Assembly: GCA_963677165.2 (NCBI GenBank)
Contig: CAXXSX010000002.1
Span: 310,001-374,000, forward strand
DNA length: 64,000 bases
Reading direction: 5' to 3'
Source of the DNA: JAFGXT01 sp963677165
GTDB taxonomy: Bacteria; Verrucomicrobiota; Lentisphaeria; Victivallales; SZUA-371
A program made the translations under genes and the position numbers. Positions 17,971-26,596 of this stretch are shown here, piece by piece (position 1 is the stretch's first letter; the number at the start of each line of letters is the position of its first letter). The notes below the pieces were generated by a model. That model worked only from the letters and a program-made list of their open reading frames with translations, was not told the DNA's origin and did not search any database.

Positions 17971-19374
17971 ATGAATAATCTGCCGAGAACTACGCCGGAA
18001 AGTGTCGGAATCAGCTCCGAAACTCTCATCCGCCTGATGGAACGCCTCAAAAAACTTGATTCATTAAACAGCGTCATGATTATGCGCGACGGCAAAGTAT
18101 GCCTGGAAGGCTGGTGGGAACCGTATCGTCAGCAAATGCCTCACATGCTGTTTTCCCTCAGCAAAAGTTTCACTTCCGCCGCGATCGGAATGGCTCAGGA
18201 AGAAAAGTTGCTGAATGTTTCTGACAAACTGGTCAAATTCTTTCCGGAATATGATTCAGACATCACCGATGATCAGATGAAAAACGTTACTCTGCATCAC
18301 CTGCTAAGCATGACGTCGGGCCATGAAAGTTGCGCAAAGCTCCATATGGAAGCCGACCCGGAGCAGAATTATGTCCGTGGCTTTCTAGCGTCAAAACTGA
18401 AATTCTCTCCCGGAGAACGCTTTGCATATAACTCGGCGGCAACCTATATGCTGGCGGCAATCATCAAAAAACTCACCGGTCTGAATGTCCGCGAATACCT
18501 GATGCCGCGCCTCTTTATTCCTCTGGGGATAGCTCCCGGCATCTGGGAATCATGTCCGATGGGAATCAACTACGGCGGCTGGGGACTGTACCTGAAAACC
18601 GAAGATATCGCGAAATTTGCCAATCTCCTCCTGAACAACGGCTGTCACGATGGCAGACAACTGATTCCTGCCGACTATCTGGCGGAAGCCACTAAAATAC
18701 AGTCCGATAACTCTATGAATGCGGCACCCGATTGGAAACAGGGATACGGATATCAGTTCTGGATGTCGCAGCATGGTTACCGCGGCGATGGTGCCAGCGG
18801 ACAGTATGCAATTGTGGTCAAAGAAAAAAATCTGGCAATTGCTGTAACTTCCTGTATTGAAAACATGCAGGATATCCTTACCGCATTCTGGGAAGAACTT
18901 ATTCCGAATCTGGAAGAAACTCCGCTATCGGAACAACCGGAAACCCACCGTATCCTGTGCGACCTCATGGCTGACCTGACCATGCCGACTGCCGAAGGAA
19001 CACTCAGTGGACCGGCAAACAATCAAATTTTTGAATTCAAATCCAATGAAGCCGGAATCAATTCGTGTTCTGTTGAATTCGGAGAAAACGAATGCGCCCT
19101 GACTTTTTTCACTGAAAATGGAATTGAACAATTGCGCGCCGGTTTCGGAAGCCACCGTATTTCAGTACTGCAATTAACCGACGTAATCCCGCATCCGACC
19201 GCGGCTAGCGCGGCATGGGTCGGCAACAATATTCTTGAAATACAGGCATTCTGTGTGGATGGCACTTTTCGCGACGCCTATACCATTGACTTCAACAATC
19301 AGGAACAGCCGCTAAACAGAGCCAGCCGCTGTTCCACTTTTCGTCGGACATTGCCGGAATTGATAACAATCTGA
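17971..19374 (+). CDS. Serine hydrolase of the class C beta-lactamase / esterase family
   Basis: A 467-residue protein. The SxxK nucleophile motif is in LFSLSKSF (~residue 63), followed by the YxN-type motif AYNSA (~150), typical of the beta-lactamase/penicillin-binding-protein-like fold. A C-terminal region of about 130 residues is family-specific. No signal peptide is visible, so it is probably cytoplasmic. Members include esterases, peptidases and carbohydrate-ester hydrolases; the substrate cannot be read. GGAG lies upstream of the start at 17971. It converges with the GH2 gene, with stops 11 bases apart. In polysaccharide-degrading bacteria this family often accompanies glycoside hydrolases, so a de-esterifying role is possible (inference). 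Confidence 0.8.
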   Translation: MNNLPRTTPESVGISSETLIRLMERLKKLDSLNSVMIMRDGKVCLEGWWEPYRQQMPHMLFSLSKSFTSAAIGMAQEEKLLNVSDKLVKFFPEYDSDITDDQMKNVTLHHLLSMTSGHESCAKLHMEADPEQNYVRGFLASKLKFSPGERFAYNSAATYMLAAIIKKLTGLNVREYLMPRLFIPLGIAPGIWESCPMGINYGGWGLYLKTEDIAKFANLLLNNGCHDGRQLIPADYLAEATKIQSDNSMNAAPDWKQGYGYQFWMSQHGYRGDGASGQYAIVVKEKNLAIAVTSCIENMQDILTAFWEELIPNLEETPLSEQPETHRILCDLMADLTMPTAEGTLSGPANNQIFEFKSNEAGINSCSVEFGENECALTFFTENGIEQLRAGFGSHRISVLQLTDVIPHPTAASAAWVGNNILEIQAFCVDGTFRDAYTIDFNNQEQPLNRASRCSTFRRTLPELITI

Positions 19375-19385
19375 TTTCTCTTATA

Positions 19386-22300
19386 TCAGTCTTTAAAAAG
19401 CCTGACGGGACAGAGTTCAACTTTTGTCCCGGATTTACGGGGCGTATACAGATCAATGGCAAATAATGAGACCTGATGATCGTGTCCGCCCCACTGCTTG
19501 GCAGCCGGACTGGTTCCATGCTTCCAGGCAGTCTCTTCAAGATTGATATTATAAAAGTTCCAGCCGTTTTCGGTCCTCTCCGGTTTCAGCCGGGCACTGG
19601 TACCGTTTTCTCCGTTGGGCGCAAAATATAATACTTTTATTTTCAAAGGATCAGATGCCTTCAGGGCAAACGAGAGATGCTTCCATTTCTTTGCGTCAAT
19701 AATCTTGTCATGCTGATTCAAGGCCAGCCAGCCGTGTCCTCTCGTCATGGTAAATTTGCACGCACCTGTCTGTTGAACAATTCCTTTCAGCGCAACGGCC
19801 TTACCAACATCGTTCCCGGAAGTAAAATTCCATGGAGCGTTTAATACGGATTCACTGTATTCAACATATTTTTCCCTGGAAATGCCCAGAATAATCGGTA
19901 CACTCCACCCCATGCTTTGAATCGTAATATCACGAACTTCTTTTGCCGGATATGGATTATCCCAGGACATCAGGTAGAAACCGAAAGGAGCTCTGACAAC
20001 CGGATGAGTTCCACGCCATACCGCAATCGCGTTTTTCAGGTCACTTGGGGCATACCAGTCGCCAACGTCTTTACCTCCGATGATCGGAATAACCGCTTTC
20101 GTGCCGTCCGTGTAATTCACCACATATTCAAACAGTTTCTTTCCGGCATTCAGATACCATGCCGCATGCAGAAAAAACAGGCGGCGGCATCTTTCGTTAA
20201 CCCTTACGGTTTTCTTTTCGGGAAAGTCAGGACACTTTTTGCCTTTGAGGATAATTACCGATCTGTCGTTGTTTGACTCCGGTTGAATGATCTCAAACGG
20301 AATATTCATATAAGCCTGCTCTCCAACCGGAGCATGGCGAAAATCGTTTACCCCTTTATCGGTCCATCCGCCTTTACCGTCATCCGGCTTCTCGTCCTTC
20401 AATCCGCGGTTAACCACTTTCCGCAAGTCAATTACGCTGCAATCTTTGCCGGAAATCGAACGAAGAAAACTCCGGAATCCGGATTCTTCTTTTACCGCCA
20501 GGGGCTTTACATCATTATTAACTTTACTTCCAAGAAAATAATTGATCAGGTTATGCAGATATACCGTTGCGCTCGAATCAATATTATAACGTTCCAGCGC
20601 TCGTACCTGACTGACCATGCAGCCACCTTTATCAATATTTGACTCATATACCAGTCCAGCAACGGGATTCTGCCGCGAACACGTAATCCCGGCGGCAAGG
20701 ATATTACGTTCAAATGGATAGATCAATGCATCGCCAACCACTCCGTTAGCACCGTTCAGCGTCATAAAATTATTAACAGACAGTCCTTTGAACAACGGAT
20801 GCTCACGCAACACAGGTTCCATCAACAAACTGACATTATCAAATTCTTTACTGTTTTTCGAGACTTTATATCCCTGCATAATCCATTCAAGCGAAGCCGA
20901 AAACGGCACCTCAGTGATCAGCAGCCTGCCGCCCTGTTTCACCCACTGTCGAATCAAGCCGCCCGCGGATATGACCTTGTTCCAACCGGCTTTTGTGGTA
21001 GCATGAATAATCAAACGAGTATAACCGGAAAGTTTTCCGGGACTATCGATGGAAGTATATTTCACGCTTTTGCCAATGAGGTCTTTCAGTGCCGATGAAT
21101 CCGGTTCAAAGATCGCCACCTTCTCTTTCGAGGCGCTGACAGCGGGAATATCTTTGGGATTCACAATATTCAAATCGTAATAGTTATGGGAAATTTTGCG
21201 TCCGTCTTTTGTTACTTCCATTTCCAACTTATAATTTCCGGTCAATACGCTTTGCGGAATATCAATAGCAGCTTTGAACAGGGTTTTGTCCTGATTTTCC
21301 GGGAGTTTTACCGCAACCGTATTCTCGCTCAACGTCTGTGCTCCGGACACTACACGCAAAGTAACATCGGTATCCATGGCCTTAAGTGAATCTTTAATCA
21401 CGACACCGTCAAATTCCATCCTGCGTCCGGCAAACTGGTTCGGCGGAAACAATACCGCGCCGACAAATACCGGAGAAGTTACAATCGGATAGTCGCCGAA
21501 AATGATATTTCGCTTGTTCCACCACGGATGAAAACCTTGTATACGGGTTTCCTGTCTGAATTGTTCCAGAGCCTTTTTCGCGATGGAATTCAAGATAAAC
21601 ATACCGTTGTTTTTCCAAGCAAGAAAATGCCGCAATCCCATAAAACTTAAATCAATATATTTATTTTTCCTGGATAATTTAATGTATTCATCCACATTGA
21701 TTTTTTTATCAAACGGAATTTTCTTCGAAGGTTTACCAAACCCCAGATGCAGGCATTCAAATGCAGCCGCGGGACGGTCCAGCTTGCCGTAAATATTTTT
21801 CAGGTCCTTGAAGTAGCGGATAAAATCAACTTGAGCATAAGTATATGGGATTTTGGACACAAGATCATATAGATGGGCATCCCAGAAATCTGTTTTTACC
21901 CGAATCGTCGGAATCCCGAAAGAGTGAATCCCGGAATCGGCACTCATCGGACGGTTCTGTTTGTCCAGCGGCTTCATCGCGGTATAAATTTCATTAAGCT
22001 CGTCCACCGTTGAATCGGTCCAAACCTCGTTGGTTAAAGACCAGATCACGCACGACGGATGGTTATAATCGCGGTACAACCTGGCTTTCCATTCATAAAG
22101 CACATTGTCCATAAATTCTTTTCTGGCAACCTGACTTTTAAACACCAGATCATTAAACACCCGGTGAAACATCGGAAACTCACTGATGACCAGCATGCCC
22201 TCTTCATCCGCCATCGCCAACATCCGGTGAGAATCCGCGCCCGCCATATGATAACGTATCGCGTTGGCTCCCTGATGCTTCTGCCGACGCATATCATCTC

Positions 22301-23420
22301 GGGATTTCTTGTTATCCGATGCAAAACGCTCCCACGAGCCTGCGGTAAGGATATTGCCGCAATAAATACGTACTCGTTCTCCATTTAGAAAAAATTTGTC
22401 GCCTTTAGCGTGAAAACTGCGGTAACCGAAACGATCCCGGTAACAACAGACCACTTTCCCGGTACTTTTACTTTTCAGGATGATGTAAGTTTCATAGAGA
22501 TAAGGTTTATCAGAAGTCCAGAGTTTAAGTTGATCGCCACTAAATTTCAACGACAACTTACTGGAACCTCTTTTCAGATTACAATTTCCCAACGGGAACT
22601 CTTTTATTTCTGTAAACTTGGGATAAAGTCCCTCTTTCAGAACCGCCACCGCATCACATTTAACGGCACTTCCGATATTATTTACCGTAAGTTCCAAGTC
22701 AACGGATTTGCCTTTCAGATCAGGGTTGATCAGACACCGGTCCACACTCACCGGCGGAAGTGCTTCGAGCGTCACGCTACCGGTTATGCCGCCGGGGTTG
22801 GAGGCGGGAAAAAACATCTTTCCATAGGTATGCCGGGGCGGATTTTCCCCGAAGTCATTATATACCCACATACGAATGGTATTTGGCTGGTCAAACTTCA
22901 CCAGTTTGGTAATGTCCAATTTAAAGCCGGTAAAACTGCCTTTATTACTGCCGGCATTCTGTCCGTTCACCCAGATATGGGATTCCCACGACACAGCACC
23001 AAAATTCAGGAAAATCCTTGAACCTTTCAGGCTCGACGGCACTGTAAAAGTTTTCGAAAACCAGCCCTGCACATAAGTTGGATGTCCATTGTAATGATAC
23101 ATCTTATATTTTTTCTTCGGATCGGGATACGTATCGGGAAACAGTTTATGCCAGCTGTTATGGGGCACTTCAATATCTTTCCAGTTATCCGAACTAACTT
23201 CCGGTTTCCAGTTATCTGATTTTTCAGCTTTGGAAACAGTCGGCAACACTGATGACTTTGTTAGCGGCGTAACCTTCCAGGCACCATCCAGCGAGCTTAC
23301 AACTTTGGTCTCCGTCGGCTTACTTGAACTTACATCGTAATTAATATTATCACCGCTCCAGGAATTCGCCAAAGCAGTAATCCCCACAGCCAGTAAAGCT
23401 GTAACAAGCTTGAATTTCAC
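19386..23420 (-). CDS. Large secreted glycoside hydrolase family 2 protein
   Basis: A 1344-residue protein starting at GTG 23420 with AGGAG upstream and a Sec signal peptide (KFKLVTALLAVGITALANS). The GH2 sugar-binding jelly roll (~45-220, including WESHIWVNGQNAG) and the Ig-like domain (~230-330) precede the TIM barrel (~330-680). The barrel holds FFLNGERVRI, the acid/base Glu465 in WSLTNEVW and a likely nucleophile Glu555 in AAFECLHL. About 650 further residues include an Ig-like region, a ThuA/GATase-like segment (~790-970) and C-terminal carbohydrate-binding-type domains. Substrate is unknown; GH2 covers beta-galactosidase, -mannosidase and -glucuronidase. It is third in a minus-strand run behind a GntR/LacI regulator and a pseudopilin, so it is probably induced by its own sugar product. 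Confidence 0.88.
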   Translation of the reverse strand: MKFKLVTALLAVGITALANSWSGDNINYDVSSSKPTETKVVSSLDGAWKVTPLTKSSVLPTVSKAEKSDNWKPEVSSDNWKDIEVPHNSWHKLFPDTYPDPKKKYKMYHYNGHPTYVQGWFSKTFTVPSSLKGSRIFLNFGAVSWESHIWVNGQNAGSNKGSFTGFKLDITKLVKFDQPNTIRMWVYNDFGENPPRHTYGKMFFPASNPGGITGSVTLEALPPVSVDRCLINPDLKGKSVDLELTVNNIGSAVKCDAVAVLKEGLYPKFTEIKEFPLGNCNLKRGSSKLSLKFSGDQLKLWTSDKPYLYETYIILKSKSTGKVVCCYRDRFGYRSFHAKGDKFFLNGERVRIYCGNILTAGSWERFASDNKKSRDDMRRQKHQGANAIRYHMAGADSHRMLAMADEEGMLVISEFPMFHRVFNDLVFKSQVARKEFMDNVLYEWKARLYRDYNHPSCVIWSLTNEVWTDSTVDELNEIYTAMKPLDKQNRPMSADSGIHSFGIPTIRVKTDFWDAHLYDLVSKIPYTYAQVDFIRYFKDLKNIYGKLDRPAAAFECLHLGFGKPSKKIPFDKKINVDEYIKLSRKNKYIDLSFMGLRHFLAWKNNGMFILNSIAKKALEQFRQETRIQGFHPWWNKRNIIFGDYPIVTSPVFVGAVLFPPNQFAGRRMEFDGVVIKDSLKAMDTDVTLRVVSGAQTLSENTVAVKLPENQDKTLFKAAIDIPQSVLTGNYKLEMEVTKDGRKISHNYYDLNIVNPKDIPAVSASKEKVAIFEPDSSALKDLIGKSVKYTSIDSPGKLSGYTRLIIHATTKAGWNKVISAGGLIRQWVKQGGRLLITEVPFSASLEWIMQGYKVSKNSKEFDNVSLLMEPVLREHPLFKGLSVNNFMTLNGANGVVGDALIYPFERNILAAGITCSRQNPVAGLVYESNIDKGGCMVSQVRALERYNIDSSATVYLHNLINYFLGSKVNNDVKPLAVKEESGFRSFLRSISGKDCSVIDLRKVVNRGLKDEKPDDGKGGWTDKGVNDFRHAPVGEQAYMNIPFEIIQPESNNDRSVIILKGKKCPDFPEKKTVRVNERCRRLFFLHAAWYLNAGKKLFEYVVNYTDGTKAVIPIIGGKDVGDWYAPSDLKNAIAVWRGTHPVVRAPFGFYLMSWDNPYPAKEVRDITIQSMGWSVPIILGISREKYVEYSESVLNAPWNFTSGNDVGKAVALKGIVQQTGACKFTMTRGHGWLALNQHDKIIDAKKWKHLSFALKASDPLKIKVLYFAPNGENGTSARLKPERTENGWNFYNINLEETAWKHGTSPAAKQWGGHDHQVSLFAIDLYTPRKSGTKVELCPVRLFKD

Positions 23421-23454
23421 AAGTTTTCTCCTAAAAAATTATAATGGGTATAAA

Positions 23455-23476
23455 GCCGGAATCATATAATCCCGGC
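23455..23476 (-). terminator. Intra-operon hairpin between pseudopilin and GH2
   Basis: GCCGG and CCGGC arms (23455-23459 and 23472-23476) enclose an imperfectly paired A/T core, followed on the minus strand by TTTAT. This could be a partial terminator or an mRNA-processing stem that keeps pilin expression above that of the GH2. The stem is short. Confidence 0.35.
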
Positions 23477-23514
23477 ACATTTGTTTTGCGCTTCCGTAAG
23501 GAGCTCTATACGAA

Positions 23515-24120
23515 TTAGAAGTAATAATTAATTCCGCTGGAATATGGATAATAGCCAGTATACTCATTGGCATTGCGCCAGGCTACATGACTGTCAATAT
23601 AGAGTGTATTGAATCCTTGCCATTGGGTTTTCCCGAATGGATGGTTAAAACCATTGCCGTTCATGGCATTCAAGTCAGTCATCAATTCAGGCCACCGGGC
23701 TTTTATGTCGGTAATTTTCTTGGGAAAATACGTACCCCAGCGATATGGCAAGTATTGATAACTCAGCCAGTTGTTTGCCCCGCCCGGATTTGGACTCCAG
23801 GTCGTTCCGGTTGAACCATAGGGACGACTCGGACAGAAAAATATTTTAGGATTTTTCAGGTAATCCTCATTGTAAAGTCCTTCGACAAGCCCATCGGCCA
23901 TCGGGTAATGCCCCCATTGCACTGCTGTAGGAAACCAGCGTTTGTAATCATCCGCATACATGACTAGAGATTGTCCTATTTGCTTCAAGTTACTGGTACA
24001 TTTAATACGTTTTGCCTGCTCCCGGGCTTTGTTGAGCGCAGGCAACAACATTGAAGCAAGGATCGCGATAATCGCAATCACCACGAGGAGCTCGATAAGT
24101 GTGAATTTTAATTTTCTCAT
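23515..24120 (-). CDS. Type II secretion / type IV pilin-like (pseudopilin) protein
   Basis: A 201-residue protein beginning MRKLKFTLIELLVVIAIIAI. It has a short basic leader, then the prepilin peptidase site and N-methylated Phe with Glu at +5, then the hydrophobic spine helix to about residue 30. LLPALNKAREQAK and a globular C-terminal domain follow, with FFCPSRPYG and the late TLYIDSHVAW strand seen in this family. AAGGGGA precedes the ATG. It lies 22 bases after the regulator stop and 94 bases before GH2. Large families of such single pseudopilins are known in Lentisphaerota and Planctomycetes. Their role is unsettled, with secretion, surface display and glycan binding all possible. Confidence 0.88.
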   Translation of the reverse strand: MRKLKFTLIELLVVIAIIAILASMLLPALNKAREQAKRIKCTSNLKQIGQSLVMYADDYKRWFPTAVQWGHYPMADGLVEGLYNEDYLKNPKIFFCPSRPYGSTGTTWSPNPGGANNWLSYQYLPYRWGTYFPKKITDIKARWPELMTDLNAMNGNGFNHPFGKTQWQGFNTLYIDSHVAWRNANEYTGYYPYSSGINYYF

Positions 24121-24142
24121 GTTCTTTCCCCTTTGTCTGTTA

Positions 24143-25213
24143 TTATTTTTTATCTTTCACTGAACTTCTTTCTATAATCTGAGGTTCCAATATGACCTTG
24201 GATGCTGCACTGACCTCGTTTTCATATACCATTTCAAACGCCTTTCGACTCATTTCCCGAAGCGGCTGCTGAACAACAGTTAGACCGTAAAGTTCGCTAA
24301 CGTCCTGCAGATTGTCATAGCTTATAATTGAAAGGTCATCAGGAATTTTCAGATCCATTTCATTAATAACTTTCATGACCGGAAGCTGATAGTTACCGTT
24401 AGCCAGAAAGATCGCGTCAGGACGGGTTTCCGAGTTAAGCAGCTCGGGAAGCAGCTTATTCAAATCCTCCACATAATCGACAGGATCAAGCCGTAATGGG
24501 CCCAGTTCAGGTACAAGATCATGTTTTGAATAACCGTTAAGGAAACCGTTGTAACGATCCCGGTCCATACTGTTATCATGACCACTGCCCACATATAATA
24601 TTTTTCGCAAGCCACGCTCAAACAGATATTCCACCGCCATTTCAGCACCGGCCGCATGATCGTTACAAATAAAACCGATTCCCGGATAATCTATATGACG
24701 GTTTATCGCAATCACACGTTTATCACTGTCTGTTAAATTCTTCATTGCCTGGATTTCTTCGTCTTCCGGGGAAATCCAAACGGAAACCGTTTCCGGTAAC
24801 TCTAACAGCTGATGTTCGAGCTTATCGCTGTAAATCTGAATTCCAACCTGACAATCATGCTGACCCAAGCCGCCAATAAGACCTTCGATAATACGTCCGG
24901 TATAGCTGTCGCCTTTCCACATCTTCCAGTCATGACGAATCACAACCTTTACAGTTTCAACCGTTTTCAAATCAATATCGGCATTACTTTTCAGGAAAGT
25001 ACCTTTTCCCGGACGCCGCGCGATCATATCATTCTCAATAAAATAACTGAGCGCTTTCTGAATTGTCGGACGGCTGACATTATACAAACTGCACAGTTTA
25101 CGCTCGGAAGGAAAACGAAATCCCGGATTGCTTCTGGCCTTTTCAAGAAGTTCTTCTCGAATCTGCAGGTATAACGGCTTTACCGATTCTTTGTCTATTA
25201 CGTCTGCTCTCAC
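24143..25213 (-). CDS. GntR-HTH / LacI-type transcriptional regulator of the pseudopilin-GH2 module
   Basis: A 356-residue protein. The frame is open from a TTG at 25237, but the start is placed at GTG 25213 because AAGGAAG lies just upstream and because the promoter at 25246-25274 would start transcription near 25239. The N-terminal GntR winged helix shows PLYLQIREELLEKA and FPSERKLCSLYNVSRPTIQKAL. The LacI-like sugar-binding domain (~90-356) includes DKRVIAINRHIDYPG, EYLFERGLRKILYVG and the typical DDLSIISYDN. The predicted role is repressor of its own module, released by a sugar derived from the GH2 substrate. TGGTAA repeats within its promoter are the likely operator. Confidence 0.9.
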   Translation of the reverse strand: MRADVIDKESVKPLYLQIREELLEKARSNPGFRFPSERKLCSLYNVSRPTIQKALSYFIENDMIARRPGKGTFLKSNADIDLKTVETVKVVIRHDWKMWKGDSYTGRIIEGLIGGLGQHDCQVGIQIYSDKLEHQLLELPETVSVWISPEDEEIQAMKNLTDSDKRVIAINRHIDYPGIGFICNDHAAGAEMAVEYLFERGLRKILYVGSGHDNSMDRDRYNGFLNGYSKHDLVPELGPLRLDPVDYVEDLNKLLPELLNSETRPDAIFLANGNYQLPVMKVINEMDLKIPDDLSIISYDNLQDVSELYGLTVVQQPLREMSRKAFEMVYENEVSAASKVILEPQIIERSSVKDKK

Positions 25214-25225
25214 TGTTTCTTCCTT

Positions 25226-25274
25226 TATACTTACCAATACTTACCATTATAACCATACATTACCAATTTGTCAA
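25226..25274 (-). promoter_or_regulatory. Sigma-70 promoter with embedded TGGTAA operator repeats
   Basis: On the minus strand, TTGACA (25269-25274) and TATAAT (25246-25251) are separated by exactly 17 bases. TGGTAA-type direct repeats occur in the spacer and immediately after the -10 box (TGGTAAGTA repeated at about 25229-25246). The expected transcript start is near 25239, 26 bases before the GTG start. Operator repeats over a consensus promoter indicate strong transcription held down by autorepression (inference). Confidence 0.7.
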
Positions 25275-25330
25275 GAGAGTAGCTTAAAAGAATTGAGAAT
25301 TGAGAGTAATAAAACGGTTCGCAATGGCTG

Positions 25331-25930
25331 TCAAGAAGAATAAGAGCTGTTTTTCAAAACAGTATACATAAGGGCAAGATTCAAGGGAATTATTACCTCT
25401 TTCTTTCCATTGTACAGAATATCCACGCTATTGTTGTTAATGGAATCCATCATTTCTTCAAAATAATTGATCGCTTCTTTTTGAACATAGCTTTTACATA
25501 TCATATTTTTGTCATCAGTTATTACATCCAGAGTCAGCTGAAATACCGGACTCTTAAGTCTAGAGGTGTATGATTCTTTGATATCGCTAATGCTCGCTTT
25601 GTAGATCTTACCTGTTTTAAGAATATTGAGTCTCTTTTTATAGTTCATTAAGGAAAAAAAACCAATAATACAGGGAGGCAGGGCAATGCCGATCAATATC
25701 CAGAAGAAAAGACCTAAACCCGGTGTCAAATATATTGGAAAAAGCAGGAACGCTAAAAGTAAATAACAACAGCCATACGTTGTATAATCATGAAGTTTGC
25801 CTAGAGAAGAACAGAAATCTTTCAGATTTTGAGGTATTTCCCGGGGAATTGATTGCTCAATAAATGCATTAATGTAATCAATAGCTTCCTGACTATCTTT
25901 TTCAGCAAAATCTTTGACCTCTTCCAACAT
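25331..25930 (-). CDS. DUF3592-like membrane protein of unknown function
   Basis: A 199-residue protein. The start at ATG 25930 has a strong GGAGGA site seven bases upstream; the frame is open to 25972 without support. The N-terminal ~60 residues are cytosolic and acidic. Two adjacent hydrophobic helices follow (YGCCYLLLAFLLFPIYL and LGLFFWILIGIALPPCIIGF), then a soluble domain with a beta-rich pattern ending VDILYNGKKEVIIPLNLAL. The C-terminal domain resembles the protein at 27206-27874 (Y..I/L..L, E.INYF, LDVIYD, EVI.PL), so the two are paralogues. A DUF3592-type fold is suggested by architecture only. No function is assigned. Confidence 0.65.
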   Translation of the reverse strand: MLEEVKDFAEKDSQEAIDYINAFIEQSIPREIPQNLKDFCSSLGKLHDYTTYGCCYLLLAFLLFPIYLTPGLGLFFWILIGIALPPCIIGFFSLMNYKKRLNILKTGKIYKASISDIKESYTSRLKSPVFQLTLDVITDDKNMICKSYVQKEAINYFEEMMDSINNNSVDILYNGKKEVIIPLNLALMYTVLKNSSYSS

Positions 25931-26030
25931 ACTTTCATCCTCCAGCTCAAAAAATACAACAAATAATACCAATATTCAAATATAAAACTAAAGTCCTTCG
26001 CATTTTTAACGGTTATACACACATCTACAT

Positions 26031-26074
26031 GATATCAGCACAATTGCTATTTGCGTTCGGAGACCGCAAGCTAC
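26031..26074 (+). repeat. 44-bp dispersed repeat, copy A
   Basis: Runs from GATATCAGCA to GCAAGCTAC and matches 26946-26989 at 41 of 44 positions by eye. It includes a small hairpin TTGCG/CGCAA around TCGGAGA. A third, inverted partial copy is at 26811-26834. Confidence 0.7.
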
Positions 26075-26111
26075 GATGCTCCGCCTGAATTTTTAGATTC
26101 GCTTTTTCCGA

Positions 26112-26198
26112 GTAGGGATGGTTCTCCGCAACCATCCGCAGTTTTGTATCTACGCACAAAATTGAAGAAAACGGCGCGCTGCGGAGAGCACGCCCTAC
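26112..26198. repeat. Palindromic dispersed repeat GTAGGG...CCCTAC, copy 1
   Basis: An ~87-bp element bounded by GTAGGG and CCCTAC, with inner arms TTCTCCGCA / TGCGGAGAGC and a central ACAAAA stem. It is closely similar to 29453-29541 and 59181-59269. The CCCTAC end contains the TAG stop codon of the minus-strand gene 26195-26536. It has no coding capacity and no flanking transposase. Confidence 0.85.
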
Positions 26199-26536
26199 CC
26201 ATGCAATATTTTCACATTGGCATTGCGAATTAGGTTTTGATGCCATTGACGACAGAGTTCTATGATTTTATCGGATGATGCTATTTTGATTAGCTCCAAA
26301 CTCGGATTTGCGAGTAAGGCGGAATTATCCATAACAGATAAATAAAAAATCTGTGAATGAGTAAGGGTGCTGTCAGTGATCTCCGAAAAATCGAATGTCT
26401 GACGGTTGAGTTGCTTTATAAATTCCTCGTTATAGTAAATCTGTCCCTGTACTCGTTCCAAATCCTCAGCAGTTAAGATTCCATCCATTTTTACAGATAC
26501 TTCTCCTTTACGTACTACGATTTCCCTGATTGCCAT
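26195..26536 (-). CDS. Small STAS/SpoIIAA-like protein of unknown function
   Basis: A 113-residue soluble protein. The start at ATG 26536 has AAGGGGG five bases upstream; the longer frame to 26647 runs through a palindromic element and is unlikely. It reads AIREIVVRKGEVSVKMDG, then ILTAEDLERV, TFDFSEITDSTLTHSQI and IKIASSDKIIELCRQW. The order strand, DFSE with helix, then IASSD and RQW is reminiscent of STAS/SEC14-like single-domain proteins, but no motif is decisive. The last codons run into the palindromic repeat 26112-26198, which supplies the stop codon, so the original C-terminus may have been lost or altered. Confidence 0.6.
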   Translation of the reverse strand: MAIREIVVRKGEVSVKMDGILTAEDLERVQGQIYYNEEFIKQLNRQTFDFSEITDSTLTHSQIFYLSVMDNSALLANPSLELIKIASSDKIIELCRQWHQNLIRNANVKILHG

Positions 26537-26556
26537 GACAACCCCCTTTGTGAGTT

Positions 26557-26584
26557 GCCGCCCTCGAAAAAATAAAAGGGCGGC
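26557..26584. repeat. Strong GC-rich hairpin
   Basis: GCCGCCCT (26557-26564) and AGGGCGGC (26577-26584) form a perfect 8-bp stem with a 12-base A-rich loop. It lies just upstream of the ribosome site of the STAS-like gene on the minus strand, so it may sit in that gene's leader. Confidence 0.6.
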
Positions 26585-26596
26585 GTTGTACTTGCC

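Noticed and set aside
19371..19389. CTGAT/ATCAG hairpin between the convergent serine hydrolase and GH2 genes as a terminator
   Set aside because: Only 5 bp of stem overlapping a stop codon, with no T run; too weak to call.
22410..23021. 203-residue plus-strand frame opposite the GH2 gene
   Set aside because: It lies wholly antisense to a well-supported GH2 domain, has no recognisable motif and no ribosome site. It is a shadow of GH2 codon use.
25213..25237. TTG 25237 as the start of the module A regulator
   Set aside because: It is only about 2 bases inside the predicted transcript and lacks a ribosome site. GTG 25213 has a good one.
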